From Panicum virgatum (lineage: Eukaryota; Streptophyta; Magnoliopsida; Poales; Poaceae): a stretch of DNA of 64,000 nucleotides. The stretch lies in the NCBI RefSeq assembly GCF_016808335.1, contig NC_053147.1, forward strand, positions 17,780,913 to 17,844,912. Direction: 5' to 3'. This document shows positions 32,840 through 45,406 of this stretch, one piece after another. The notes under the pieces are model-generated. The model saw only the letters and a program-made list of their open reading frames with translations, made no database searches and was not told where the DNA came from. Position 1 is the first letter of the stretch, and every line of letters begins with the position of its first letter. The position numbers and the translations under genes are program-made.

Positions 32840-34197
32840 ATGGAGTTCGAGGGTTAATATTTTCACAAGAAATATTGGTGATATTGAACTAATTATATAA
32901 AGTCTACAATGTCGATATTTCTCCATCTTGGATTGCCGTACACCTACTGGATCCAGACCAAAAGTCCTAGGCAAGAGCGCTTTGATGTTTACTTTGGGTT
33001 AAATGAAAGGTGGCAATTGAGGAGAATCGCTCTCGTTAAATAATGATTGAGTAATATGTGACTCTCACAATGCTTTCTTGATAGAAGCATGGTGGTGAGA
33101 AAGCAAGAGCTTGTAGCATATGGTTTCACGCAGAGACCTTGATATGTGAAAATTATATTTCTACATTTGATCATGGCAGATCTTTAGAATTTGATGGATT
33201 TGGATACATAAGTTAATGGACTTCGTGTTAGTAATTAAAATTGCAACATACATCGTGTACAACTCAAGCCAATGCATGATTTGATGTAGTCAGTATTTGT
33301 GGTACACTAATTGGGTGAGTTCTTCCTCTGAAGGTGTACTCCCAACAATGGTTGTATAGATGTGTTCGTATTGAAATCCCGAATGGATTTTGTGTCATTT
33401 CAATCACATAGTTAATTATGCAATCATCTTATGATGGATTATGAGATTAAGATTTGGGCAAAACCAAGTCAGACTTAAGTCTCTTTAACTTAACCATCCA
33501 TCAGTACACCAATATATGATGATATTGGATGATCATATCCATCAGCTCTTATGATCGTTTAGTCCCTAAATATGGATTGTTATAATTTTGTCCCTGTGTT
33601 TGAACGTAGTACCAACAAAGCGCTCATGTATTTTGCAAGTTGCAACAGGTCTGATATTGCATTTTGCTAGCTCAAAATAGCGCTACTCCAATAAGACCTT
33701 TGTGGCAGAAGTTAGAAGATATCAATGGATATCTATGTGGTAACTTATCATTGAATGAGTTCTATAGGATCATAAATGGATATGAAGATACTGCACAACT
33801 AATCTCCGTTAATGCGTATCACTGACTGATGTCTTTGTGATAGAATTTTCATAGAGGTTGCATAGACTCTAATGATTATTCTCACATATCATTCAGAAAT
33901 GTAACATATGTATGTTTGATTTCATTGAGGGATCATTGTGATCACTAACTTTATTTATCAAAATATGGTTACTTGTATTGCTTGGATGCAAACAGGTTAT
34001 GTGAATGCAATATTGCATTATCGCTCACGAATGGTTAATCCTTATGTATCACAATACATTTAAGAGATAAATACGTGCAAATTAGATATACGATTATTTC
34101 GCAAATTTATGATAAAGTCTCTACCATATTTCACACTTGGAAAGTGTTTGTTGAATTGGTACGTGATGACATTGACATTTGTAAGGTTCAGGGGGAG
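32840..34197 (+). pseudogene. Heavily degraded Ty1/copia pol remnant
   Basis: The plus strand still yields scattered copia blocks separated by many stops: YGFTQRP near 33118 (RT), LMYFASCNRSDIAF near 33627 and QTGYV near 33990 (RNase H). A purine tract GGTTCAGGGGGAG precedes 34198, as at the end of a copia internal region. No frame survives; this is an old insertion. Confidence 0.5.
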
Positions 34198-34376
34198 TGT
34201 CCTCCTAATTTTACCTATTAGGTATTATATTGCACTCTTTTTTTTATGAGTATTTTCCTTGGGGTTTCTCATATAAAAGTTTTTAATGAGGCAATATCAA
34301 TACAAGAAAATATATCATATCTTCTATTTTCCTCCACGGGGATTTTTTGAGGAAGATATTCAGTATATATTAAGGA
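34198..34376 (+). repeat. Partial 3' LTR of the degraded copia element
   Basis: It begins TGTCCTCCTAATTTTACC directly after the polypurine tract. It contains the TTTTTAATGAGGCAATATCA and CCTCCACGGGGATTTTTT text typical of the LTRs of one grass copia group. It is cut off at about 34376 by another LTR-like sequence. Confidence 0.45.
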
Positions 34377-36319
34377 TGTGCATTGCTCTCAAGAACCCTT
34401 CCACCCTTTGGGGTTTTGCAAATAAAGCCCTGTCCTTTACTAGATTTACAAACAAATCCTCTGCTGTATAAACTTAATTATAAATAGGACCCTACCCTTT
34501 TCCCGAATAACCCAAACCTTTCCAGAAATTACAACCAAGTCCCTTCCATTCCAAAAACAATTCGCAAATGAGCCCTCGGACCCCTAATTAACCCGTTAAC
34601 TTATCATTTCAGGCGCCAAAACAACTCCGATCGACCCGAAACTTTGCCACGCCTTTCTAATATAGTTTTGGGCCGTGCCATTAAGAAACCACCCAAAAAT
34701 ATCACTCCTATCTCCATATCTTAATTATTTCTGATTCGAGCTCAACGGTAAAACTTTTATTTCTTTTTCTTGATTGTGTGTTTGTTTGTTTGCGTCGTAG
34801 ACCACGGTGTGAATGAAGGAGAGTCCGTTGACGAGCAGTACTGCGAGCCAACGAATGAGGACCAGTTTCGCGACCCCGAGCCTGAAGGACATAGCTTCGA
34901 CCAGGACCTCCCCGAAGGATTCGAAGACGGCAAGTTCAATCCCATCCTTTGATGCATGCTTTTGTCCTAGTTTTTATAAACACAACCTATTGGCCTGATT
35001 TACAAAATTGCATATGTTTTGCTTGCATGAAAATACAGTTGGATAGCCACCCCTTGATTTGTGATAATCATTCCTTGACCTCCTAGATTAATGTCTGATC
35101 TTGCTTGGACGTTAATCGATACTAGAATGCTTAGGACCCGATACTTTATACCACTTGTTTTATAAAGAAAAGGGTGTGTGTGTGGGAAGGGATAAAAGTG
35201 GATTTTCGAAAAGATAAGTCTAGACGGGATGGATGACATTTCTGTGTGATTTGTTGTTTGGTGTGCTTGTGCCTGTGTGGCAGAGCAAGGAAGGGAGATA
35301 TCCATCTTGTCACCCCTAAGGACCGAGTTGGTGTGTCATCTCACCTAACTCCACTATCGTGCAAACCACTCGACCGCTGTATGGGCAACGGCTTAGCATA
35401 AACCCCACTAGTTAGTCTGATAGCCATCAGGAGAGCTGAGAGCAACGGGTAACCAAGGAGAAGGGATTAGCTCTGTGTGACTTATGCCCCGATTAGAACC
35501 TCTGTGATAGGTCGATAACCCCTTGGCGCATCCCGTGATGGCTAGTCAGGTCTAACTAAGGTGGGTAATGGCTTTGTTGGGATCTGCACCGACACTAAAG
35601 TGATCGAGTTGTGGTACCCCACTTGTGGGTAAAGTTGCACACCTCTGCAGAGTTAAGAATCTATTAGAATAGCCGTGCCCACGGTACTGGGCAAGTTACG
35701 GTGTGGTCACATAACTAGTGTTTTTTGTGGGATGGGTTGGCGTGAGTTGTTTTGGAAATGTGTCCGGCAGTTGTGCCGTGTGCTACGGCGGATGAGGAGT
35801 CCGGTAGCAGTTTAAAACTTGGATCCTGTGTGGATCAACCCTTCGTGTTACTCGGTACAAGAAAACTAGTTTTGGAAAATGTTTTTTTTTCAAATGAACC
35901 CCTACATAAAATATTACTTTCCGCAAATCAAACCCTAGCCTTATCCTTGATTTACCCTGTGCATTATATTTTGTTTATACCCCCTCCGTGGGTGTGGTTG
36001 GACTTGCTGAGTACGTTTGTACTCACCTCATTCTTTATTTTTACACAAGAAGATCCAGACTTTGTACCCGACGACGTTGAGTAGGGGTATCGTCCTGTAC
36101 CCAGCCTTGCTTGTGGATTAGGGTCACCTGCAGGAGTTACCGCATGGCGCAAGACTCTGATGATTTTCTTTTTATATTTAATATCGTTGCGTGTGTGTGG
36201 ATTGTAATCCTCGCGATAGTGGCGCTCCTTTGCTCACTACCGCATAGAGTTGTACGATAATGAACCATCTGATGTAATAAATGTGTCATCAGCCTCCTGG
36301 GACTGATGTTTGTATCACA
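34377..36319 (+). repeat. Long LTR-like sequence, possible solo LTR of a gypsy element
   Basis: About 1.94 kb running from TGTGCATTGC to GTTTGTATCACA, so with TGTG...CACA termini. The text (CAACGGCTTAGCATAAACCC, GTGATGGCTAGTCAGG, near 35390-35560) is of a kind recurring in grass gypsy LTRs. Two exon-like acidic segments lie inside it: DEQYCEPTNEDQFRDPEPEG near 34830-34890 and EDPDFVPDDVE ending at TAG 36082-36084. No matching target duplication was found, so the ends and solo status are tentative. Confidence 0.4.
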
Positions 36320-36350
36320 TTTAAGTCTTCTCTTATGAGGGACGCTTCAG

Positions 36351-36830
36351 CTCGCCGTCTACTTCAGCGACCGCGACTTTGGCTTCGCCCTCGTCGACAG
36401 AGTTCGGCTCGAGGGGCTCGCCGTCTACTTCGGCGACCGCGACTTCGGCTTCGCAACTTCGGCTTCGCCTTCGTCGACAGAGTTCGGCTCGAGGGGCTCG
36501 CCTTCTACTTCGGTGACCGCAACTTCGGCTTCGCCTTCGTCGACAGAGTTCGGCTCGAGGGGCTCGCCTTCTACTTCGGCGACCGCGACTTCGGCTTCGC
36601 CCTCGCCGATGGAGTTCGGCTTAAGGGGCTCGCCGTCTGCCTTCGGCGAGCGACGACTTCGGCCTTCGCCCGCGTCGGTAGAGCTCGACCCGAGGGGCTC
36701 ACTTTCTACTTCGGCGATGATGACTTCGGCCTTCGCCTGCGTCGGCAGAGCTCGACCCGAGGGGCTCGCCTTCGACTTCCGCGACGGCGACTCCGGCTCG
36801 CCTCTCTACTTCGGCGACGACGAAGAGTGA
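36351..36830 (+). repeat. Minisatellite of about 66 bp, coding-like
   Basis: Tandem units containing TCGACAGAGTTCGGCTCGAG, then GGGCTCGCCTTCTACTTCGG and CGACCGCGACTTCGGCTTCG, recur at spacings of 80, 66 and 66 bp and then as more diverged units. Because 66 is divisible by three, the array is open in all forward frames for long stretches. One frame gives repeats of about 22 residues such as VDRVRLEGLAFYFGDR. It lies just upstream of the LTR at 36981 and belongs to the 3' internal region of that gypsy element. Confidence 0.85.
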
Positions 36831-36980
36831 TCCGAAGATGCGACGAGACTCATCCGGCGCAAAGGGTGAGAGCGCCCGGAAACCAAGACTCTAAAGTCAT
36901 AGATGGATCTGGGTCACTTCTTGTAAATTCAGCTACTGTGCTTTGTTGTATCCATCAAACCAAAGTAGACGAGGGGCTAC

Positions 36981-37231
36981 TGTTGGGGGAATGGTCCAAC
37001 CCATATTGTAAATGGGCCTCGTATGATGACACAAGGGTTTATTTGTAAATATTGTATTCATCGAGGGACCGGTGCCACATCGTCTCTTCCTATATATATA
37101 TATATAGCTGACTCAAGAAGAAGTCAAAGAGGGGACTCTCTCGTTTTTTGGGAGCTCGGACACCTGCTCTCAGGCTTCCTTCGATGATCTCTTTCTCCAT
37201 CTCTACTTGGTGGCATCTCCTCCCCCCAACA
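36981..37231 (+). repeat. Short 3' LTR of a truncated gypsy element
   Basis: 251 bp with inverted termini TGTTGGGGG and CCCCCAACA, preceded by a purine-rich GACGAGGGGCTAC tract. A TATATATATATATA promoter-like stretch lies at about 37091-37106. The partner 5' LTR is not in this window, so upstream parts of the element are missing or lie outside. Confidence 0.7.
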
Positions 37232-37301
37232 CTCCACACACACACACAACACGACCGCACCGCGTCCCGTCACCACGACGATTCTCCTCTCCCTCCTCCC
37301 C

Positions 37302-37685
37302 GAGGTTTTTACATTTTTACCATTATAACGAATTGCACTCATCAGATTATCACTATTACGATGGCACCTACATCTATACCATAAGAGAGAAGTTTGACTT
37401 ACAAATTTACCACATTTGAGGATGTGGCAGCCACGAGGCCGGTCCACGCTGGCGCTGAGTCAGCAGGCACCGACACCGTTCGGCCCCCGTTACTGGGCGC
37501 TGGGCTCGGTTGACGCCGCCGCCGCTAACCCTATCCGGCCGAATCGATCCCCCCCTCTCCTCCCACTTCCTTCCGCCGCAGTCTTCTTCTTCCTCCTCTT
37601 GCCGCGCTGCTCCTTCTTCGCTGCTCGCCCCGCCGCCGCCTCCAGCTCCCCTCCCCCCGTCCCTGCGCCAAGGTGGCCATGTCCC
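37302..37685 (+). repeat. Left TIR of the MuDR-like MULE
   Basis: It starts GAGGTTTTTACATTTTTACC and ends inside GGCCATGTCC, after a GC-rich pyrimidine segment. The terminal ATG shared with the right TIR is followed here by a stop after six codons, so it is not a usable start on this side. Confidence 0.93.
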
Positions 37686-37877
37686 CTGGCCTTCCGTGAC
37701 GGATTAAAGGTATGTACCCTTAACTCGGCCACGCGGTGCGCCATGATCCAGTTTGCATTGGACTTAGGGTTAGATATCATGGACGCCAAGTTTGTGTTGG
37801 GCCTTTGCATTCCTGGGATGATCGTTTTCCATTGTTTCTTTGGCTTCTGATGTAGTGGGAGAGGTGGTTGTGTCGCA

Positions 37878-40800
37878 ATGGGTAGCAGTGAATGCCCTCC
37901 TTGGTAAGTTCGTACTGAACAGAACTGTCTAGGATGAATTTAGGAGTTGGTCGCGTCTAATTCCTCATTTCTTTTTGATTGTTTACCCTGATGCCAGGAT
38001 CGATCCTGGCAATGCGTTTAGACTAGTGGTTAAGGTTGCTAAGTTTGTGGCTGATGGCGAGTACGGCCTAGTTGATATGGCCGAGCAGCAACATGACCTA
38101 TGGCTGAATAGAAACTGCAAGTATTCGTTGGCCCAATTCCACGATGAGTTAGCAACAAAAATAATCTGGGGGCCATCTCAAACACTTGCATTGTGGGTTC
38201 TTGACCAAGATACTGGGTCTAAGTGGAAGATTAGGAGGGATGAGCACTTTGACCAGATGATTCGGGACAGATGGAATGAGAGGTTGGCTGTGATTGCAGT
38301 AGATGTTGTGACGAAGGATGGCTACACTGAAAATGCCAGCTCAGGTGCTTCAAAAGGTAGATGTGTCTCTGGTGTCACTAGTGAGCGTAATGGAGGACAA
38401 AGTGCTGATGATGCTGAAGGTTATGGTGATACCTACAGTTCCCCAGAACAAGCACCTACTGATTTGCCTATAGCAGTTGACTGGACTACTCTAACAGTAA
38501 TAGGGCAGGCTGATTATGATGGTCTTGCACAAGCCGTTGCTGATGAGGACAAGGTTTATGAGGCAATGGGATTTGAAGATGTAGAGCCAACACCAGAAGA
38601 AGGTACAGAAGAGGTGCCCATCCCAGGCATGTCAGCAGAGATGCATGCTGATATGGAGGAAGCCGCTGTTAATGTTGATGACACAGTCCATGAAGAACCA
38701 ATGCATGAATGGGATAGGGATAATCCAGAAATGAGTGTTGGCACATTGTATCCCAGCATGAAGGAGTTCAGGCTAGCTGTTAGGCAGCATGCAATAGTTC
38801 ATGAGTTTGAGTATGATACTGAGCATTCAGACAAAGACAGGTTCAGGGCTAAATGTTCTGCTGTTGGCTGCCCATGGATTATTAGGGCTAGAACCCAACA
38901 TGATGGCAGTGTCAGGGTATAATTTTTTTTATGTAAATAAACTATTTTTTTGAGATCATCTCTGACATTTTGTTTTTCAATATGCAGATTCAAATTAATC
39001 AAGGGGACCATAATTGTGCATCTACCCAAAGGGTTGTAAGCAAGATGGCCAATATAGGTTGGGTGGCAGAGAGAGCAATCCCACTTCTCAAGAGGGACCC
39101 ACAGATGGGGGCAAAAGAACTCCAAGAAGAGCTTAATTACAAGTACTAGATTGAGATACCATATCAGACAGTGTACAATGGTAGGCAGAGTGCAGCTGAT
39201 AAGCTTTTTGGTAAGTGGGATGATTCATTTGATTGGTTGTATAGGTTTAAGGCTGAGATAGAGTTGAGATCACCTGGGAGTGTTATAGAGATAGCTACTG
39301 TCACTGACCCCAATGATGGAAAGATTAGGTTTAGCAGATTTTTCTGTGCATTCAAAGCAAGTATAGATGGCTTTCTGAATGGTTGCAGGCCTTACCTTAG
39401 TATAGATTCCACTGCACTCAATGGGATGTGGAATGGTCACATGCCAGCAGCCTTAGGTTTAGATGGCCACAATTGGATGTTTCCTGTGGCATTTGGATTG
39501 TTTGATTCAGAGGACAAGGAAAATTGGATTTGGTTTATGGAACAACTTAGAAAGGCTATTGGTTCCATGGATAAGCTAGCCATCTGCACTGATGCATGTA
39601 AAGGGTTGGAATCATCTGTGAAGGCAGTGTTTCCACATGCAGAGATGAGAGAATGCTTCAGGCACTTGATGGATAACATGAAAAAATACTACACTGGTGA
39701 TGTGTATGATAACATGTGGCCTGCAGCTAGAGCCTATTCAGCTCACAAATTCAAGTACTTCTTTGATAAAGTCTTGGAAGCTAGTCCAGATGTGCAGAAA
39801 TGGCTGACACTGCACCATCCATTTCTTTGGGCTAGAAGTAAATTCTCAGATGACATCAAGTGTGACTATATCAACAACAATTTAGCAGAAGCATGGAATT
39901 CTTGGATTAAAGAGCACAAAGATCTTCCTGTGCATTGCATGGCAGATGCAATAAGAGAGAAGATAATCATCTTGTTTGCCAAAAGAAGGAAGATTTCTAG
40001 AGCTTTGCCACCTGGTATACTACCTGGGATTATCCATCAACTAAATGCAGCATCTAGAGGATTAGGTCACCTAAAGATTTCCAAGGGCCACCCAGACCAG
40101 GCTGAGGTTACAGAAGTCTACAAGGATGAAGAAGTTAGAAGGCATGTGGTGTACCTATCTCAAAAAATATGCACATGTAGGCAGTGGCAGATAACTGGAC
40201 AACCATGTCCACATGCCTTGGCTGTGATCACTAGCACTAGGCAACCAAACATGGGGAAGTTTGTTGACCACTACTACTCAGTGCAAAAGTTTTAAGCAGC
40301 ATATGATGGCATAATTCCAAACATCACAGACAGGAACCAGTGGCCTGAGGTGGATAAAGGGTTCAAACTGTACCCTCCATGCCAGAAGAAGAGAACATGT
40401 GGAAGACTGAGAAAAAATAAAATCAAGTCGGCTAGGGAGACAGGTGGTAAGGCAACTAGGCAAGTGAGGTGTCCTAACTGCACAGAGCTTGGTCATAGGG
40501 CTGGCAGCTGGAGATGTCCACTGACCGGCACCAAGAAAAGGTTCTTTCTAATCTTTTTTTTTTGTGTTTCACCTTGCCATATCATACTAAGCTGATGCTA
40601 TCACTAATGCAGAAAGAGAACAAAAAAGACCAAAGCCAAGGCTGGGAGGAAAAAAAAGCAAGAAAGATACTGCTACTGAAGAACCAACAACAACTCCAAG
40701 GACCAGAGCAGCTGTTGCAAGAGAAGCAGCAGAAAAGGCAAGGAAAGAAGCAATGGAAGCTGAGCTCAAGGCTGCATCAGCAAGGGAAGCAGCAGAAGCA

Positions 40801-41137
40801 GCAGCAAGGCAAGAAAGAGAAGCTACAAGACTTGCAGCTTCAACATCACAAGGTGCTGAGGAGGAACATGTGATGGCCTTAGAAGTTGTACTCCCAGAAG
40901 CCACTAATCAGACAACAACAACTAGGAGGTACTTTTTGTTCTGAAATGCAACAACACTTTTGCAACACATGAACCATTAGCATAACCATTAGCATAACTT
41001 TGCACAGGTCCCTATTTCCTGGAAATGCTCTGGAGGTTGAAGTGCAAGCACCTAGGAAGATGACTCCAAAGAAGAAAAAGTTGGCAACTAAGGTGAAGAA
41101 GACACCTGAGAAGAAAGGAGCCACAAAGAAGAAATGA
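37878..41137 (+). pseudogene. MURA-type MULE transposase, recently disabled
   Basis: Modelled exons: 37878-37903 (MGSSECPPW), 37998-38916, 38988-about 40539, then two short C-terminal exons from about 40611 and 41009 to TGA 41135-41137. Domains in order are an acidic N-terminal region, a MuDR DNA-binding zinc domain (GTLYPSMKEFRLAVRQHAIV, AKCSAVGCPWIIRA), the MULE transposase catalytic core (LSIDSTALNG, AALGLDGHNWMFPVAFGLFD, ICTDACKGLESSVKAVFPHA, ECFRHLMDNMK), a SWIM finger (CTCRQWQITGQPCPHALA), a CCHC knuckle (CPNCTELGHRAGSWRCP) and an Ala/Glu-rich coiled coil. In-frame stops occur at 39147-39149 (TAG after NYKY) and 40293-40295 (TAA after VQKF), and an extra A in the run near 40651-40658 shifts the tail. 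The transposase would cut and rejoin the TIR ends in the nucleus. Few lesions suggest recent inactivation. Confidence 0.9.
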
Positions 41138-41342
41138 CCAGCCTCACTCTTCTTCTTTTGCCAAAACAATCTTTTGAACGGCCAAAACTGTCTCTTGCAT
41201 GGCCTTATTATTATGTAATGTTAGGCACAAACCCACTTTGTTGGAGATGCTAGATGATGGTCTGTAATGCCACAAAACAATATGTATGCCAACAATTGCT
41301 ATCTAATGTTAGGGATGTTATGGACTCAAGTTGCCAGAATAT

Positions 41343-41444
41343 GTTTCATTGCAAATGGTTCATACATCAGGTTCATTGCAAGAGATTCATACATCTGGTG
41401 CATTGCAAAAGATTCATACATCAGATAATGGTTCATACATCAGG
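41343..41444. repeat. 27-bp tandem repeat between the convergent MULE genes
   Basis: About three and a half units containing TTCATTGCAAGAGATTCATA followed by CATCTG. It lies between the transposase stop (41137) and the GRF-gene stop (41468), where it would be transcribed in the 3' UTRs from both sides. Confidence 0.75.
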
Positions 41445-41467
41445 CTCCAACAAACACAATGCTCAAC

Positions 41468-42029
41468 TCAAGCCATTACAACTGATCTCACAACTATTGC
41501 TAACACAACAATGCCGAAAACAACAAACACACAATTCATTTTCCATGTCAGATTCTCTAACTTCTCTAGCCTACTGCGGTTCTCTTCCTCATCGTTCATG
41601 CTGCCGTGCGATCCTTCTTCCACTTCTTCGATCTGCTCACACTTGATAATGACAATCTTCTTGAGAATCAGCTCATCCAAGTAATCCTTCTGAAATCGGT
41701 AGAAGTCACAATACTTCGGATTCTGCAAACACCACCAAATCGAAACTGTGATGCTCCAAATCAAATCGCCAAACAAACTAACATAGAGGGATGGAGAAAC
41801 TGACCCCATTCCTCGGACACTTGAAGAAGGTCCGCCCGTTGTTGACTGTATCTTTCTTCGCGCGAAGCTCGATCACACGGGCTAGGCCGCAGTCGGGGCA
41901 TTCAATCAAAGGAAGTCCAGATTCTTTGCCGGTTGGATACGCCACAGCATGCACGCGCGTTGAGCTACAGCCGCGTTCCTGCCTCCTCCCTGACCTACTA
42001 GCGCTCGAAGACTCTGCCCTGTCGGACAT
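41468..42029 (-). CDS. Small GRF-type zinc finger protein with C-terminal membrane segment, MULE accessory gene
   Basis: Two exons, 42029-41805 and 41722-41468, phase 0, encoding 159 residues with no defects. The N-terminus is basic/serine-rich (MSDRAESSSASRSGRRQERG). A GRF-type zinc finger spans about residues 40-85: CPDC, then NNGRTFFKCPRN, then PKYCDFYRF. An acidic coiled coil (CEQIEEVEEGSHG, EEENRSRLEKLENL) follows, and the protein ends with a hydrophobic span NCVFVVFGIVVLAIVVRSVV that looks like a tail anchor. GRF fingers in other proteins bind single-stranded nucleic acid. The ATG lies inside the right TIR, placing the gene under TIR control. A role in transposition, like mudrB, is inferred from position only. 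Similar GRF/TM proteins are common in grass annotations, so this may be a widespread transposon-borne family rather than host cargo. Confidence 0.8.
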
Positions 42030-42400
42030 GGCCACCTTGGCGCAGGGACGGGGGGAGGGGAGCTGGAGGCGGCGGCGGGGCGAGCAGCGAAGGAGCAGCG
42101 CGGCAAGAGGAGGAAGAAGAAGACTGCGGTGGAAGTGGGAGGAGAGGGGGGGGATCGATTCGGCCGGATAGGGTTAGCGGCGGCGGCGTCAACCGGGCCC
42201 AGCGCCCAGTAACGGGGGCCGAACGGCGTCGGTGCCTGCTGACTCAGCGCCAGCGTGGACCGGCCTCGTGGCTGCCACATCCTCAAATGTGATAAATTTG
42301 TAAGTCAAACTTCTCTCTTATGGTATAGATGTAGGTGCCATCGTAATAGTGATAATTTGATGAGTGTAATTCATTATAATGATAAAAATGTAAAAACCCC
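42024..42400 (-). repeat. Right TIR of the MuDR-like MULE
   Basis: Reverse-complement partner of 37302-37685 with a few 3-bp indels. Its inner edge includes the ATG (42029) of the GRF-zinc-finger gene, so promoter, leader and start codon of that gene all lie in the TIR. Confidence 0.93.
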
Positions 42401-42671
42401 CTCCTCCCCTCCCCTCCCCTCCCCTCCCAGGCGACGATCTCGACCGCATCCCACTTGGCCTGCCTTCCTAGAAAGCCTCCCCAAATCCGGTGATCCTATT
42501 CCTGTTCCCCAATTCCCCCGGAACTTTCTAGAAGGCCGGGACAACCCTGGTACGGAACCTCCTCTTCCGGATTGATTCACCGATTCCTCGCCATTACCCT
42601 CTTGGCGCTAACGTCCGTCGGTGCCTGTAGCTTCGGAGCTGCCGGCGGCGAGATCCAGGGGGCTTCCCGCC
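42401..42671 (+). promoter_or_regulatory. Leader of the DNAJ-X gene with CCCCT repeat
   Basis: A (CCCCT)n tract at about 42401-42430 directly abuts the MULE, followed by ordinary GC-rich leader sequence up to ATG 42672. Left of the MULE, 37232-37301 has similar pyrimidine-rich text. The insertion thus split the upstream region of this gene, leaving the MULE right TIR about 270 bp from the start codon. Confidence 0.6.

Positions 42672-45406
<2,735 letters not shown>

Larger units (their letters stand above)
37302..42400. mobile_element. MuDR-like MULE with two convergent genes
   Basis: 5099 bp with TIRs of about 380 bp (37302-37685 and 42024-42400), starting GAGGTTTTTACA and GGGGTTTTTACA on their own strands. 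It is flanked by a perfect 9-bp direct repeat CTCCTCCCC at 37293-37301 and 42401-42409. A MURA-type transposase gene reads rightward and a GRF-zinc-finger gene reads leftward, converging on a 330-bp intergenic stretch with short tandem repeats. The layout parallels maize MuDR (mudrA and mudrB converging from the two TIRs), but the second protein is of a different kind from what I know of MURB. The transposase has two in-frame stops and a frameshift, so this copy is non-autonomous now. Confidence 0.93.

Noticed and set aside
34377..36319. Confident solo-LTR call with target duplication
   Set aside because: TGTG/CACA ends are present, but flanking bases (AAGGA and TTTAA) do not match, so only a tentative LTR is listed.
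36351..36830. Possible CRISPR-like array
   Set aside because: Units are contiguous and diverged, without unique spacers, in a plant genome; it is a minisatellite.
36281..37048. 255-codon frame as a host gene
   Set aside because: Most of it is the 66-bp tandem array and it runs into a gypsy polypurine tract and LTR.
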